Assembly (NCBI RefSeq): GCF_028421645.1 | Contig: NZ_CP116887.1 | Location: 3,536,001 to 3,600,000 of the forward strand | Source of the DNA: Aneurinibacillus sp. Ricciae_BoGa-3 | GTDB lineage: Bacteria; Bacillota; Bacilli; Aneurinibacillales; Aneurinibacillaceae | Reading direction: 5' to 3' | Length of the DNA stretch: 64,000 nt | Part shown: one piece after another, positions 16,939 through 24,911 of the stretch | How the letters are laid out: every line of letters begins with the position of its first letter | Position numbering within the stretch: the first letter of the stretch is position 1 | Program-made: the position numbers and the translations under genes | Notes under the pieces: generated by a model | The model's input: only the letters and a program-made list of their open reading frames with translations | Databases searched by the model: none | What the model was told of the DNA's origin: nothing

Positions 16939-16985
16939 CTTATACTATACCATAAATTGGGTTACATGTGATTGTTTTCACATGT
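16939..16985 (-). promoter_or_regulatory. FNR/CRP-type box and -10 region of doxX
   Basis: A perfect 8-bp inverted repeat ACATGTGA / TCACATGT (16964-16971, 16978-16985) contains TGTGA-N6-TCACA, the FNR consensus of Bacillus. On the minus strand GTATAA/TATAAG at 16945-16939 would place the box centre near -41.5 to -42.5, the position of activator-dependent class II promoters. Confidence 0.6.
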
Positions 16986-17465
16986 TCGTCGACATATAGT
17001 AACATAATAGACATGCAAAATTCACGATTTATCCATTTCAAAATGGCATGTAGAATACTGCAAATTTGTCTTCCTATATAATGGCGTTTATATTGGGATA
17101 AACTCTCCAATCCATTCGGTTCACCACAAAAAGGAATGTTTCCTCACTTGAAGAATACCTCCCTTGGATAATCTTTGCCCAACAAATACGGGGTAACGCG
17201 TTGATCCAATGATAACACGCTGACTGGAAGTTGCCACGCATAGGGTTAACCCTTCCTAGATACTGTGATGTTTGGCACAGATTTACTACGTATCAGTTTA
17301 TAAAATGTAAGTAAACCATAGCAGACATCTTTTATGAGTATAAACGACGACTATATTAGTGATGTCATTGAGAAATGTATAAATCAGGAAGGCTCACGAA
17401 CAAAGAAACTCCAACAAGTTTTGTTTCTTTGATTGATACATTATAAAATGGGATGGAGTGTTAAA
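16986..17465. other. Intergenic region with one unassigned coding-like stretch
   Basis: On the minus strand, around 17130-17250, a stop-free stretch of about 38 codons reads plausibly as protein (ATSSQRVIIGSTRYPVFVGQ). It lacks a start and I do not recognise it. A 9-bp inverted repeat CAAAGAAAC / GTTTCTTTG lies at 17401-17431, upstream of the next gene. Nothing else is supported. Confidence 0.3.
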
Positions 17466-17876
17466 ATGTCGAGGAAGTTTCACATTTTCACAGCTGCAGT
17501 GCTTTTCCTTGCCGGAGTTGGATTTGGTGCTCATCTCTACCATGATACTGTTAATCTGCTCAAGCCAACTCTTTTTTTTGTTGCCGTTGTAGTCGTTGCT
17601 AGAATAGTGTATCTCTTAATGAATCGGGCTCACTTTTCGTGGAGTACAGCGAGTTCATCCAGTTCCGCGAACAAAAAATACCAAAAGGCGTTACGCCACC
17701 AGAAACAGCGTAGTAAATTGAAAAAACAACACGCTTCTAAATTGCCATTCACTACATCTTCTTCCAAGAAGCGAAAAAAGGTGAATCAGCACAAGCTCTG
17801 CCTTCGACGTGATTATCCATTCCGAGTTATAGAGGGCAAAAAAAACAAACCAAGTAAAAGGATAAAAACCTCTTAA
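17466..17876 (+). CDS. SA1362/YqhP-like small membrane protein
   Basis: 136-aa protein. Two N-terminal membrane segments (about 6-22 and 30-48) are followed by a Ser-rich linker and a strongly basic tail (KKRKKVNQHK...RRDYPFRVIEGKKNKPSKR). The closing 'RVIEGKK' basic motif and overall plan match the SA1362/YqhP family of Bacillales, function unknown. I start at ATG 17466 (GGAG 7 nt upstream) instead of ATG 17433, which has no RBS. Confidence 0.6.
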   Translation: MSRKFHIFTAAVLFLAGVGFGAHLYHDTVNLLKPTLFFVAVVVVARIVYLLMNRAHFSWSTASSSSSANKKYQKALRHQKQRSKLKKQHASKLPFTTSSSKKRKKVNQHKLCLRRDYPFRVIEGKKNKPSKRIKTS

Positions 17877-17977
17877 ATGTAGTAAGTTCCCGTAGCTCAT
17901 GGTCCATTGAAAAGCGGAGGATTCTCACTCATTTATCCTAAAAGACTTCCAACATAGCTATTTAGGAGGAATAATAA

Positions 17978-18412
17978 ATGAATTGGTTATTTGTAGGTTT
18001 AACAGCAATAGCCGGAGCTGTGCTGTCAATACAAGCGGGTGTTAATGGCGCCTTGGGCAGGAAAGTAGGTACGATCGAGGGGGCTTTGATTTCTTTCATA
18101 GTAGGCACGTTGGTTCTTTTTCTCGTAACCATTTTTTTCGGCAAAGGCAATATTTTGTCTGTCGTTTCTGTGCCGAAATGGCAGTTGCTGGGTGGTGTTC
18201 TGGGTGCCGGATATCTTTTTGTTATGGTACTTGTTGTACCTAAAATCGGAGTTGGTTCTTCATTAATCGCTGTCATTGCCGGTCAGATCTTGATGAGCAC
18301 TCTCATTGATCATTTTAATTTTTTTGGGGGCAAACAGATACTTATTGACTGGAAACGAATAGTGGCCATTCTATTGATGGGATTTGCTCTGTATCTATAT
18401 AACAAAAGATAG
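17978..18412 (+). CDS. YdcZ/DUF606 small multidrug/met-type transporter
   Basis: 144-aa membrane protein with the DUF606 (DMT superfamily) signature: AGAVLSIQAGVNGALGRKVGTIEGALISF near the N-terminus, then three further hydrophobic segments. It is a half-size member of the EamA-like drug/metabolite transporters that usually work as a pair or dimer. RBS TTTAGGAGGAATAATAA precedes ATG 17978. No partner gene adjoins it. Substrate unknown. Confidence 0.8.
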   Translation: MNWLFVGLTAIAGAVLSIQAGVNGALGRKVGTIEGALISFIVGTLVLFLVTIFFGKGNILSVVSVPKWQLLGGVLGAGYLFVMVLVVPKIGVGSSLIAVIAGQILMSTLIDHFNFFGGKQILIDWKRIVAILLMGFALYLYNKR

Positions 18413-18532
18413 TTTTTTCCTTTGTATACCTCTCGCTCAAAATACGGCTATAAACTCCAATGAAGGAGTTTAAATGGCTTTTTTTAATGAAATTGATTTG
18501 TTGCTGATCCATACAATACAGCTTTGAAAAAA

Positions 18533-18553
18533 ACGGCATCATGTAGATGCCGT
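18533..18553 (-). terminator. Terminator of the BlaI-linked doxX
   Basis: 8-bp stem ACGGCATC / GATGCCGT; on the minus strand it is followed by seven T residues. It lies 77 bp after the stop of the minus-strand DoxX gene. A second small inverted repeat, AAACTCC / GGAGTTT, lies at 18450-18468. Confidence 0.75.
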
Positions 18554-18629
18554 AATCAGAAAAGATCTGATAAATAAATCAATTTAGTCGTTTACGTAAA
18601 TAATAAATCATGGTTCTACCGACCTTCGT

Positions 18630-19040
18630 TTAGCTTTCTAGTTCTTTGCTTACACCCACTTGACGCGTAAATTGTTTATCTAATGAAAGGAATGAATTTC
18701 CACTCAGAAAGAGTTGCAGCGACATCGCTAACAATGCTAACTCGAATTCATATCCTCCAGCAAATCCTTTTCCCCATTTTGCAGTAAATATTGCTCCTAA
18801 CATATCTACAACAAAAATAGCAGAAAATATACGAGTGCCTAATCCCAGTAGTAAACAAACGCCACCTACAATTTCGACTCCACCTACCGCATACGCTAAG
18901 AATCCGGGTAACCCCATTTTTTCGAAAAATCCTACTGTGTGGACAATCCCCATTTGAAATTTCATTAACCCGTGAATAAAAAAGGTGATACCTAGTACTA
19001 AGCGAACGATAAAAGAACCTATTTGTTGATTTTTAAACAT
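18630..19040 (-). CDS. DoxX-family membrane protein (CatD/YfiD-like)
   Basis: 136-aa DoxX protein with four membrane segments: RLVLGITFFIHGLMKFQMG, GGVEIVGGVCLLLGLGTR and FAGGYEFELALLAMSLQLFLSG are typical. I use ATG 19040 because AAGGAGG is correctly placed; the upstream extension to 19076 has none. A BlaI-type operator lies 72 bp upstream and an identical type sits in front of the neighbouring blaI gene, so the three genes are probably one regulon. CatD relatives help resist quinones and thiol-reactive electrophiles. Confidence 0.8.
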   Translation of the reverse strand: MFKNQQIGSFIVRLVLGITFFIHGLMKFQMGIVHTVGFFEKMGLPGFLAYAVGGVEIVGGVCLLLGLGTRIFSAIFVVDMLGAIFTAKWGKGFAGGYEFELALLAMSLQLFLSGNSFLSLDKQFTRQVGVSKELES

Positions 19041-19111
19041 TTTTAATTCCTCCTTAAGCATGTCCAATCGATTCATTTAAAGCTAATACTCCAAGTCGCA
19101 GAAGACACAAA

Positions 19112-19126
19112 ACTACACATTGTAGT
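19112..19126. promoter_or_regulatory. BlaI/MecI-type operator before doxX
   Basis: ACTACA-CAT-TGTAGT is a perfect dyad matching the TACA...TGTA core of BlaI/MecI/CopY operators. It lies between the BlaR1-like gene and doxX, in the doxX promoter region. Confidence 0.6.
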
Positions 19127-19146
19127 GTAATTTAACAAAAAAAATT

Positions 19147-19995
19147 TTATGACAATACAAGGACAAGCATCGTGCACAGCAATAAAAGCACATTGATGGA
19201 TACCACTATTGGTGTAAGCGGTGGGTGTAAAGGCACCGTAGTGTCAGGATCAACAAGTTTCCTAATTCTGTAATTAATTGCAGTATCTGCAAAAGAGACA
19301 AAGGAAAAAGGCATACTTATAGATTTTTCTCTTTTTAACAGTTTTAATAAGGCACTGCCTAAAGCAACAGGTGTACCCATTGTATTTATTGCATGATCAT
19401 CAGCTAAGACTTCTCTGATCATTTTGTATCGTTGCTGTAACCACCTTAAGATTGGGATAAACCATAAAACAGAAGCAAATAGAGAGAGCAAGAACGTTTT
19501 CAAAGGATCTCTATGTTTTTTATGATAAAACTCATGATGAATAACCGCCTCTACCTCTTCCTTTTTTAATAAATTTAATAACCCGGTAGAAAGCATCACT
19601 TTGGGCTGTATCAAACCCATCGTAAATGCGAACGGAACTTTGTGGTTAATCACCGTTATAATTTGATGCTCTTTGCTGTAATTTCTGTTCAGTTCTTCCG
19701 TGAGTGATCCATCTCTTAATATGATTATTTTCTTAAACACTTTTTTAGATAAAAATAGCTGCCGTATCGTTTTCCATATCACAAAGAAACCGGTGTAAAA
19801 AACCAAAAGGTCTAGAACATAGCCAACAGAGTATAGCCCAAGAGAACGCATCTCATTCTTGCATAATAGAATAACATTAATCTTTATGTCCCAGTTGAAC
19901 AGTAAATGTAAAGCATAAGCTCCTAACTGTATAAAGACCATTGATGCGATGAAGACACACGAAATAAAAATCACTTTTGACCGATTTTCCCACAT
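19147..19995 (-). CDS. M56 (BlaR1/MecR1-like) membrane metalloprotease
   Basis: 282-aa membrane protein with several N-terminal hydrophobic helices and the zinc-protease motif HEFYH at residues 154-158 in a VIHHEFYHKKHRDPLK context. In BlaR1 this domain cleaves or triggers cleavage of BlaI. It lacks the C-terminal penicillin-binding sensor of BlaR1 (about 580 aa), so it senses some other signal. It starts 3 nt after the blaI stop codon, which indicates translational coupling. Confidence 0.8.
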   Translation of the reverse strand: MWENRSKVIFISCVFIASMVFIQLGAYALHLLFNWDIKINVILLCKNEMRSLGLYSVGYVLDLLVFYTGFFVIWKTIRQLFLSKKVFKKIIILRDGSLTEELNRNYSKEHQIITVINHKVPFAFTMGLIQPKVMLSTGLLNLLKKEEVEAVIHHEFYHKKHRDPLKTFLLSLFASVLWFIPILRWLQQRYKMIREVLADDHAINTMGTPVALGSALLKLLKREKSISMPFSFVSFADTAINYRIRKLVDPDTTVPLHPPLTPIVVSINVLLLLCTMLVLVLS

Positions 19996-19998
19996 GAA

Positions 19999-20409
19999 TT
20001 ATTTTCCCTTTAAATCTTTTATTTTTTGTTCTAATTTATCCAATAAAACTTGGTCCACATCTTCTAGAGCATCCAGCATATGACTAACAACCAACGTTCC
20101 AAATTCATCGATTAGTTCATGGGTTAACTCTTTTGATTGGTTTTCTAAGAAGGTTTGTTTTGTCAGAACAGGTTTATATAAAGAAGTTCTTCCCTCAATC
20201 CTTTTTTCCAATATTTCCTTATCGACTAATCGGTTCATTACAGTCATAACGGTATTAAAGTTGATGGCCTTTTCTTGCTCTAACTTCAGCTGAACCTCTT
20301 TAATTGCCATTTCTGATCCATTCCATAACACATCCATAATTTTGGATTCCAACGGGCCAAAAAAGCGGTTCAACCCCCTTTCGTTGAATTTAAAGTTTTC
20401 TATTTTCAT
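19999..20409 (-). CDS. BlaI/MecI/CopY-family repressor
   Basis: 136-aa winged-helix repressor: LGPLESKIMDVLW, FNTVMTVMNRLVDKEILEKR and SLYKPVLTK match the BlaI family, with the C-terminal dimerisation helices following. RBS GAGGTG before ATG 20409. A perfect dyad at 20422-20442 covers its promoter region, so it is autoregulated. The partner is the M56 protease gene immediately downstream. The regulated functions are probably blaI-blaR1 itself and the DoxX gene at 18630. Confidence 0.85.
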   Translation of the reverse strand: MKIENFKFNERGLNRFFGPLESKIMDVLWNGSEMAIKEVQLKLEQEKAINFNTVMTVMNRLVDKEILEKRIEGRTSLYKPVLTKQTFLENQSKELTHELIDEFGTLVVSHMLDALEDVDQVLLDKLEQKIKDLKGK

Positions 20410-20421
20410 TTACAAGCACCT

Positions 20422-20442
20422 CACACTACGAATTGTAGTGTG
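20422..20442. promoter_or_regulatory. BlaI/MecI-type operator before blaI
   Basis: CACACTAC-GAATT-GTAGTGTG is a perfect 8-bp dyad whose core ACTAC...GTAGT matches the site at 19112-19126. It lies 13 bp upstream of the blaI start. Confidence 0.65.
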
Positions 20443-20576
20443 TGTAGGATAAGAAGTCAAGGTCTAAAAACAGTGGATTCCTTTGTTAATGAAAAATATA
20501 TGCACGGCCAGTATACAACAGGTGAAGGATTTAAGAAGCAAAATATCTGATGTTACGTCAATATCATGGACCGATT

Positions 20577-21497
20577 TTAAGACACCTTTTGTTGAGCTAA
20601 CAGCTTGGCATATTCGTTTGGTGTTCGATAGCCCAAGGCGCTGTGGATTCGTTGGTTATTATACCAGCCTTCTATGTACTGAAAGATGCGAAGATGTGCG
20701 TCCTCAAAATCGTTAAATTGCATACGATACACCAATTCTTTTTTTAGAACAGAGTGGAAGGATTCGATGCACGCATTATCATAGGGGTAGGCCTTTCGTG
20801 AATAAGAGGCACGGTAGCCGTCGTTTTTTAAGGCTTCGATATATGCAGTTGATGTATATTGAACGCCTTGATCGCTATGGATAATGAGATTCTTAGTAGA
20901 AGATAGCTGCACCTTCATACGGTTATACGCTTCGAGTACAAGTGCTGTATCAATGGTGCGGCTCATATTCCATCCCACGATTCGCTTCGTTTTCGCATCA
21001 TAGAATGAGGCTAAGTAGACCCAACGGTCTCGTTTGGTGTAGATGTAGGTGATATCGGTAAACACGACATTGCCAACTGTTCGTACATCGAAATTTTGGT
21101 TCACTAAATTGAGGCGTTCAGGTTGCTCTTTCGAGCAAGCAGCACCATGAGCTGGTCTGTATTTCTTTTGAACAATGGACCTTATTCCGTTCTCTTTCAT
21201 GATGCGTTGCACACGTTTGATCCCAACACGCTTACTCTTTTTCCGAAGTTCAGCGTGAATCTTTGGAGCCCCATAAAGCTTTCTTGAGTCGAACCAGATT
21301 TGTCTAATCATGGTCAAGAGTTCTTTATTTTGTTGGGATCGTTTGCTCTCTGAGCGTTTAAACGCCGCATAATAGCTCGATTTAGCTATCCCCAGGACGC
21401 GAAGTACTTGTGTAATAGAGTACGTCCCCCTGAAAGAATCAACAATCAGCTTTACTTGATGGAATTGGGTGGACTGGCGAATATGGCGACTGCCTTT
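20577..21497 (-). CDS. IS3 transposase OrfB (DDE integrase domain)
   Basis: The frame is open from the OrfA overlap and encodes ...KLIVDSFRGTYSITQVLRVLG (HTH_21-like region) and then the rve integrase core. The catalytic residues are Asp in FTDITYIY, Asp in IHSDQGVQYTS and Glu in NACIESFHSVLKKE. It is made as an OrfAB fusion by a -1 frameshift: the slippery heptamer A-AAA-AAG lies at 21500-21494. The internal TTG at 21317 is not the natural start. It ends at TAA 20577. Confidence 0.88.
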   Translation of the reverse strand, partial: KGSRHIRQSTQFHQVKLIVDSFRGTYSITQVLRVLGIAKSSYYAAFKRSESKRSQQNKELLTMIRQIWFDSRKLYGAPKIHAELRKKSKRVGIKRVQRIMKENGIRSIVQKKYRPAHGAACSKEQPERLNLVNQNFDVRTVGNVVFTDITYIYTKRDRWVYLASFYDAKTKRIVGWNMSRTIDTALVLEAYNRMKVQLSSTKNLIIHSDQGVQYTSTAYIEALKNDGYRASYSRKAYPYDNACIESFHSVLKKELVYRMQFNDFEDAHLRIFQYIEGWYNNQRIHSALGYRTPNEYAKLLAQQKVS

Positions 21498-21733
21498 TTT
21501 AAGATTTCATTTTCCATTTTCAACTCATCAATTCGCTTTTGAAGTCGTTTAACGTCAGTAGGATTCATCGTTGAACCGTCTGCTTGCACCGTAGGTGTCA
21601 ATTGCTTCTTCCACTTGTAAATCATAGACTCGGTTATGCCATATTCGCGGGAAAGTGAAGCCGTTGTCTGCCCGTTCTGATTTAGCTCCACAATCATTTG
21701 TTTAAAGTTCATATCATACTGTTTTCTTGCCAT
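21452..21733 (-). CDS. IS3 transposase OrfA
   Basis: 93-aa helix-turn-helix protein (QMIVELNQNGQTTASLSREYGITESMIYKWKKQL) with a C-terminal leucine-rich coiled coil (RLQKRIDELKMENEILKKA). It overlaps OrfB, which is read in the -1 frame after the A-AAA-AAG slippery site. Confidence 0.88.
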   Translation of the reverse strand: MARKQYDMNFKQMIVELNQNGQTTASLSREYGITESMIYKWKKQLTPTVQADGSTMNPTDVKRLQKRIDELKMENEILKKAVAIFASPPNSIK

Positions 21734-22549
21734 GGTAATCTCCCTCTTTCACACTTCATTGATGATTATACGAAGTGTCTAAGAAACAGTCCACTTATTC
21801 AGGGTAACACCAATCAGCTTGTCCGATTTTATTGGAATGCTCCAGAAGACTAAGGCCGATATTCAAAGCCAAGACCAACAGTCCTCTCTCACCGATATCA
21901 CGAAGGTACGTGAGTCTTGGTTAAGTGTGGAGGGAACTGTAGTCGCACAGTCCGCAACCGTATATAACGATACTGAACGCGACATGGTTACAGTAAATGC
22001 GATGATATCGTCTCGTAATTACAATGGGGCTACAAAAGTTCTTGATAAAATGGTTGGCTACTTAACACCGCTTGCCAGCAAGACCAGCTATACCATAGGG
22101 CTGCTAACGTTTCTTGCCGTTTTTCGGGAGGGTACAGAAACTGTCCTGTTCGTTATTGGGATGGTCAATCAAATTAGCCTCCAACAATTATTACTTGGTA
22201 TTTTAATTGGTATTGGGATATTGGCGATTGCCGCTTATCTTATGCTCGTTGTAGGTGTGAAGTTACCAATGAGACCATTTTTCCTGGTTTCAAGTTTGAT
22301 TGTCTTCTACCTGTGCTTCAAGTTGCAGGGTTAGGCATTCATAGTTTCCAACTCGCAGGTTCCCTGCCGTCCACCACAGCTTCAACCTTGCCAAGCATTG
22401 ATTTTTTAGGTTTTTACCCTTCATGGCAAAGTGCTCTACCACAAATCGTCCTATTCTTATTTGCTGTGGTCGTTTTAATTTGGAATAAAATCAACCAACA
22501 AAAACAAATACAGGAAACAACAAACTAAAATCACATGGAGGATTCATCA

Positions 22550-22700
22550 ATGAAAATCGTAATCAAGATTGCTGCATTCGCTATTCTATCTTCCATTACC
22601 TTAACGGGCTGTAGCTCTGCCAATAACGCTGCCCCAAGTACCCCTAATTCCACAAGCCAATCAAAACCGCCCCGCAAACATCCTCCCCTCGTTTCACAAT
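22550..22700 (+). pseudogene. Remnant of the iron-permease lipoprotein gene
   Basis: From ATG 22550 (RBS ATGGAGG) the frame repeats the signal peptide and lipobox (ITLTGCSSANNAA) of the intact lipoprotein at 41143. The match ends around SQSK; the mature domain is lost. With the remnant upstream it shows that the whole permease-lipoprotein pair was duplicated and one copy decayed. Confidence 0.8.
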
Positions 22701-22737
22701 AAATAGACACCGTTTTTTTCATTACTTTGAACAAGAA

Positions 22738-22860
22738 AAAAAGCGTGCATACCAAACACCTGATAATGTTGATGCTGTTACATGGTTAAATGAGGATAGC
22801 ATTCAACTGGTTTACGGTTTTAGAAACTTTAAGTTGACCATTTTTATTACAGTGGTGTAA
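22738..22860 (+). other. Unassigned coding fragments
   Basis: A stop-bounded stretch (RAYQTPDNVDAVTWLNEDSI...LVYGFRNFKL) ends at TAA 22858-22860. A second one at 23002-23112 reads LVNEAKSRGGHITPLGTILD and ends at TAG. Neither has a start. I do not recognise them; they lie among mobile-element debris. Confidence 0.3.
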
Positions 22861-22868
22861 TTACGGTT

Positions 22869-22999
22869 GCCGGGGGAGCACGACGGATTCCCTGTGAGAA
22901 TCATCCCTTCGCTAAACCGGCAGATAAAACTATTAGGAAAGCGAGAAAACTATGAATCCACTCATTGGTCTGGATATATCCAAAGGGCAAAGTGAATAA
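22869..22999 (+). mobile_element. IS110-family left-end remnant
   Basis: GCCGG (22869) and CCGGC (22917-22921) close a structured 53-nt leader. It is followed by ATG 22952, which encodes MNPLIGLDISKGQSE and then a stop; GLDISKG is the first Asp motif of IS110-type DEDD transposases. Only the left end is left. Such leaders encode the bridge RNA in complete elements. Confidence 0.5.
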
Positions 23000-23166
23000 A
23001 ATATGTCCAAAGTTTAGTGAATGAAGCTAAAAGTCGCGGAGGACACATCACTCCTCTAGGCACGATACTGGATCCCGAACTTTTTGAAAAAGGATATTTT
23101 AAAAAGGCTTAGCCCACTCTCCAACATTAAAATTGACATAGGAAACATTTTCGTTTAATATGTTGC

Positions 23167-23188
23167 TATATCAACAGTTGTTATATCA
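23167..23188. promoter_or_regulatory. MarR operator candidate, site 1
   Basis: Inverted halves TATATCAAC / GTTGTTATAT flank an A, 20 bp upstream of the marR start. The word TGATATAACAAC (minus strand) recurs at site 2 in front of the azoreductase remnant. Confidence 0.45.
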
Positions 23189-23207
23189 GTAGCTTGGGGT
23201 GATTCAT

Positions 23208-23633
23208 TTGAAATTATCTTTTCATGATTATATAAGCATCTTTGTTCATCAGACAGACTTAACCCTTACAAACCACATTAAAAACAAATTAGCTCCTTAC
23301 CATCTCGCTCCAGAACAAAATTTGATTATGATGCTTCTGTGGCAAAAAGATGGTCTAAATCAAAGTGAAATTGCCGAAGAACTAAAGAAAGAAAAATCCA
23401 ATATTACTCGTATGATTTTTAATCTTGAACAAAAGGGATTTATTCGAAGAGAAAACATTGAAAATGATCGGCGTTCCTTAAGGGTTTATCTTACTGATGA
23501 AGGAAAAGAACTTGGTAATCATGTGATTCCTCTTACTGAAGAATTTAATGAGTTGGTATGCCAAGGAATTTCGAATGAAGAACTTATGGAAGTTAAGAGA
23601 ATTCTTTTGAAGATGTGTACCAATGTCCAATAG
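23208..23633 (+). CDS. MarR-family regulator
   Basis: 141-aa winged-helix regulator. The recognition region is LNQSEIAEELKKEKSNITRMI and the wing is NDRRSLRVYLTDEG. I use TTG 23208, which has GGGGTG 6 nt upstream; GTG 23199 lies inside that RBS. It is followed by an azoreductase remnant on the same strand; MarR/azoreductase/DoxX neighbourhoods are known for quinone- and electrophile-response systems (MhqR, YodB). Its likely role is repression of itself and that gene. Confidence 0.85.
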   Translation: MKLSFHDYISIFVHQTDLTLTNHIKNKLAPYHLAPEQNLIMMLLWQKDGLNQSEIAEELKKEKSNITRMIFNLEQKGFIRRENIENDRRSLRVYLTDEGKELGNHVIPLTEEFNELVCQGISNEELMEVKRILLKMCTNVQ

Positions 23634-23656
23634 AACAAAAGGTACCTTTCCGCCAA

Positions 23657-23674
23657 ACAGTTGATATAACAACC
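23657..23674. promoter_or_regulatory. MarR operator candidate, site 2
   Basis: CAGTTGATATAACAAC shares 12 identical bases (TGATATAACAAC) with the reverse strand of site 1. It lies 35 bp upstream of the azoreductase start. Confidence 0.45.
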
Positions 23675-23707
23675 ATTCTTAAATCAAACAACTAGGGGAT
23701 AGTAAAA

Positions 23708-24179
23708 ATGGCTAACAATGTTCTTTTTATCAAAGCAAATTCTCGTCCGATTGAGCAAGCTGTCAGCGTCAAACTGTATTATGCTTTTCTTCAAAGTTAT
23801 AAAGAATCTCACCCAGAAGACGAAGTAACTGAGCTAGATTTATTCGCAGAAAATCTTCCCTATTATGATACAGATATGATAAATGGCATGTTCAAGCTCG
23901 GAAAAGGACTAGACCTTACTCCGGAAGAAAAGAAAGCAACTGACATCGTTACGAAGTACCTGGATCAATTTCTTAAATGCTAGAGGTGGTGTATATTCCG
24001 AAGGACCAGCATCTTCTATGAAAATGGCAGTTAATTACATGACAAACATGTTTACGTTCTTTGGGGTAAAGGATTTCACAAAGGTTATCGTAGAAGGACA
24101 CGCTCAAACCCCTGATAAAGCAGAAGAGATTATTGGAGAAGGAATCCGAAGAACTACCGCTGCCGAAAACCACTTCTAA
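23708..24179 (+). pseudogene. FMN-dependent NADH-azoreductase, internally deleted
   Basis: The first 90 codons (NVLFIKANSRP...SYKESHPEDEVTELDLF...) are a normal azoreductase N-terminus. At DQF the sequence jumps to LNARGGVYSEGPASSM, which belongs some 50 residues later, and the frame is also shifted (stop at 23981-23983 in frame 1). It then continues to AAENHF and TAA 24177. The missing piece contains much of the FMN-binding core, so it is inactive. RBS GGGGATAG upstream. Confidence 0.85.
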
Positions 24180-24911
24180 TTTACTGTAAAGTGTACAAGA
24201 TGTTTTCATATCAACATACATGGGTACTTAACATTAACTTTCGACTATAAAAAACAAATGGGTACATACCTTTCTTTGTCTTATAGTCAGTTTTTCATAA
24301 AAAATAAAAAAGGAGTTGTTATATATGTACGATATTGCCATTATAGGAGCTGGTCCTGCCGGGGCGAGTGCCGCATTGTTTGCTGCAAAAGCGGGAAAGA
24401 AAACGTTGGTGCTTGATTCCGATAAGAGCATGACAAAGCGGGCATGGATTGAAAATCATTATGGGATGACGGAAATCTCAGGACCAGATCTTATCGAAGT
24501 AGGAAAAAAACAAGCAAGTAAATTTGGTGCCAAAATTGTTGAAGATAAGGTAACAAATATCATCAAAACAGATACAGGTTTCCAAATCGAAGCAGAACAA
24601 GGTTCATTTGAAGCACAGCACGTAATATTTGCTACCGGTGCTCTTGTTGAACTAGCGGAAAAAGTAGGTCTTAAAACGAAACCTGGAACGGAACCTCGAA
24701 TTAAAACGGTATTGGATGTAGATTCGGCTGGTAAAACAAACATCGATGGTATTTGGGCAGCGGGAACCATTGCTGGAGTTAGTGTACACACTATCATTAC
24801 AGCAGGAGACTGTATCTAGTAATCTAAAAGTGGGCCACCGTAGTCACCGAAAATTCCCCCATTATATAATTAAACCCTACAGATATTATTTCATAATGTG
24901 GGGAGCCTGGA

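Larger units (their letters stand above)
20548..21812 (-). mobile_element. IS3-family insertion sequence (complete)
   Basis: 1265-bp element. The ends pair as imperfect inverted repeats of about 38 bp (TGATGTTACG... against TGGTGTTACC..., both reaching TTAAGACAC/TTAGACAC). It is flanked by a 3-bp direct repeat ATC at 20545-20547 and 21813-21815, which splits the iron-permease remnant. Both reading frames are intact, so it could be active. A 470-bp relic of the same element lies at 42774-43243. Confidence 0.9.
20455..22528 (+). pseudogene. Decayed second copy of the EfeU/FTR1 iron permease
   Basis: Coding homology to the intact permease at 39637 begins near 20455 (SQGLKTVDSFVNEKYMHGQYTTGEGF), with the first ~105 codons missing. 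An IS3 element interrupts it (20548-21812) with a 3-bp ATC duplication. After the IS the frame resumes at ISLSDFIG and runs to SYTI, where about 120 codons, including the REGLE iron motif, are deleted directly to GLLTFLAVFREGTE. A one-base loss at about 22325 shifts the last part into another frame, ending at 22528. It cannot make a working permease. Confidence 0.85.
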
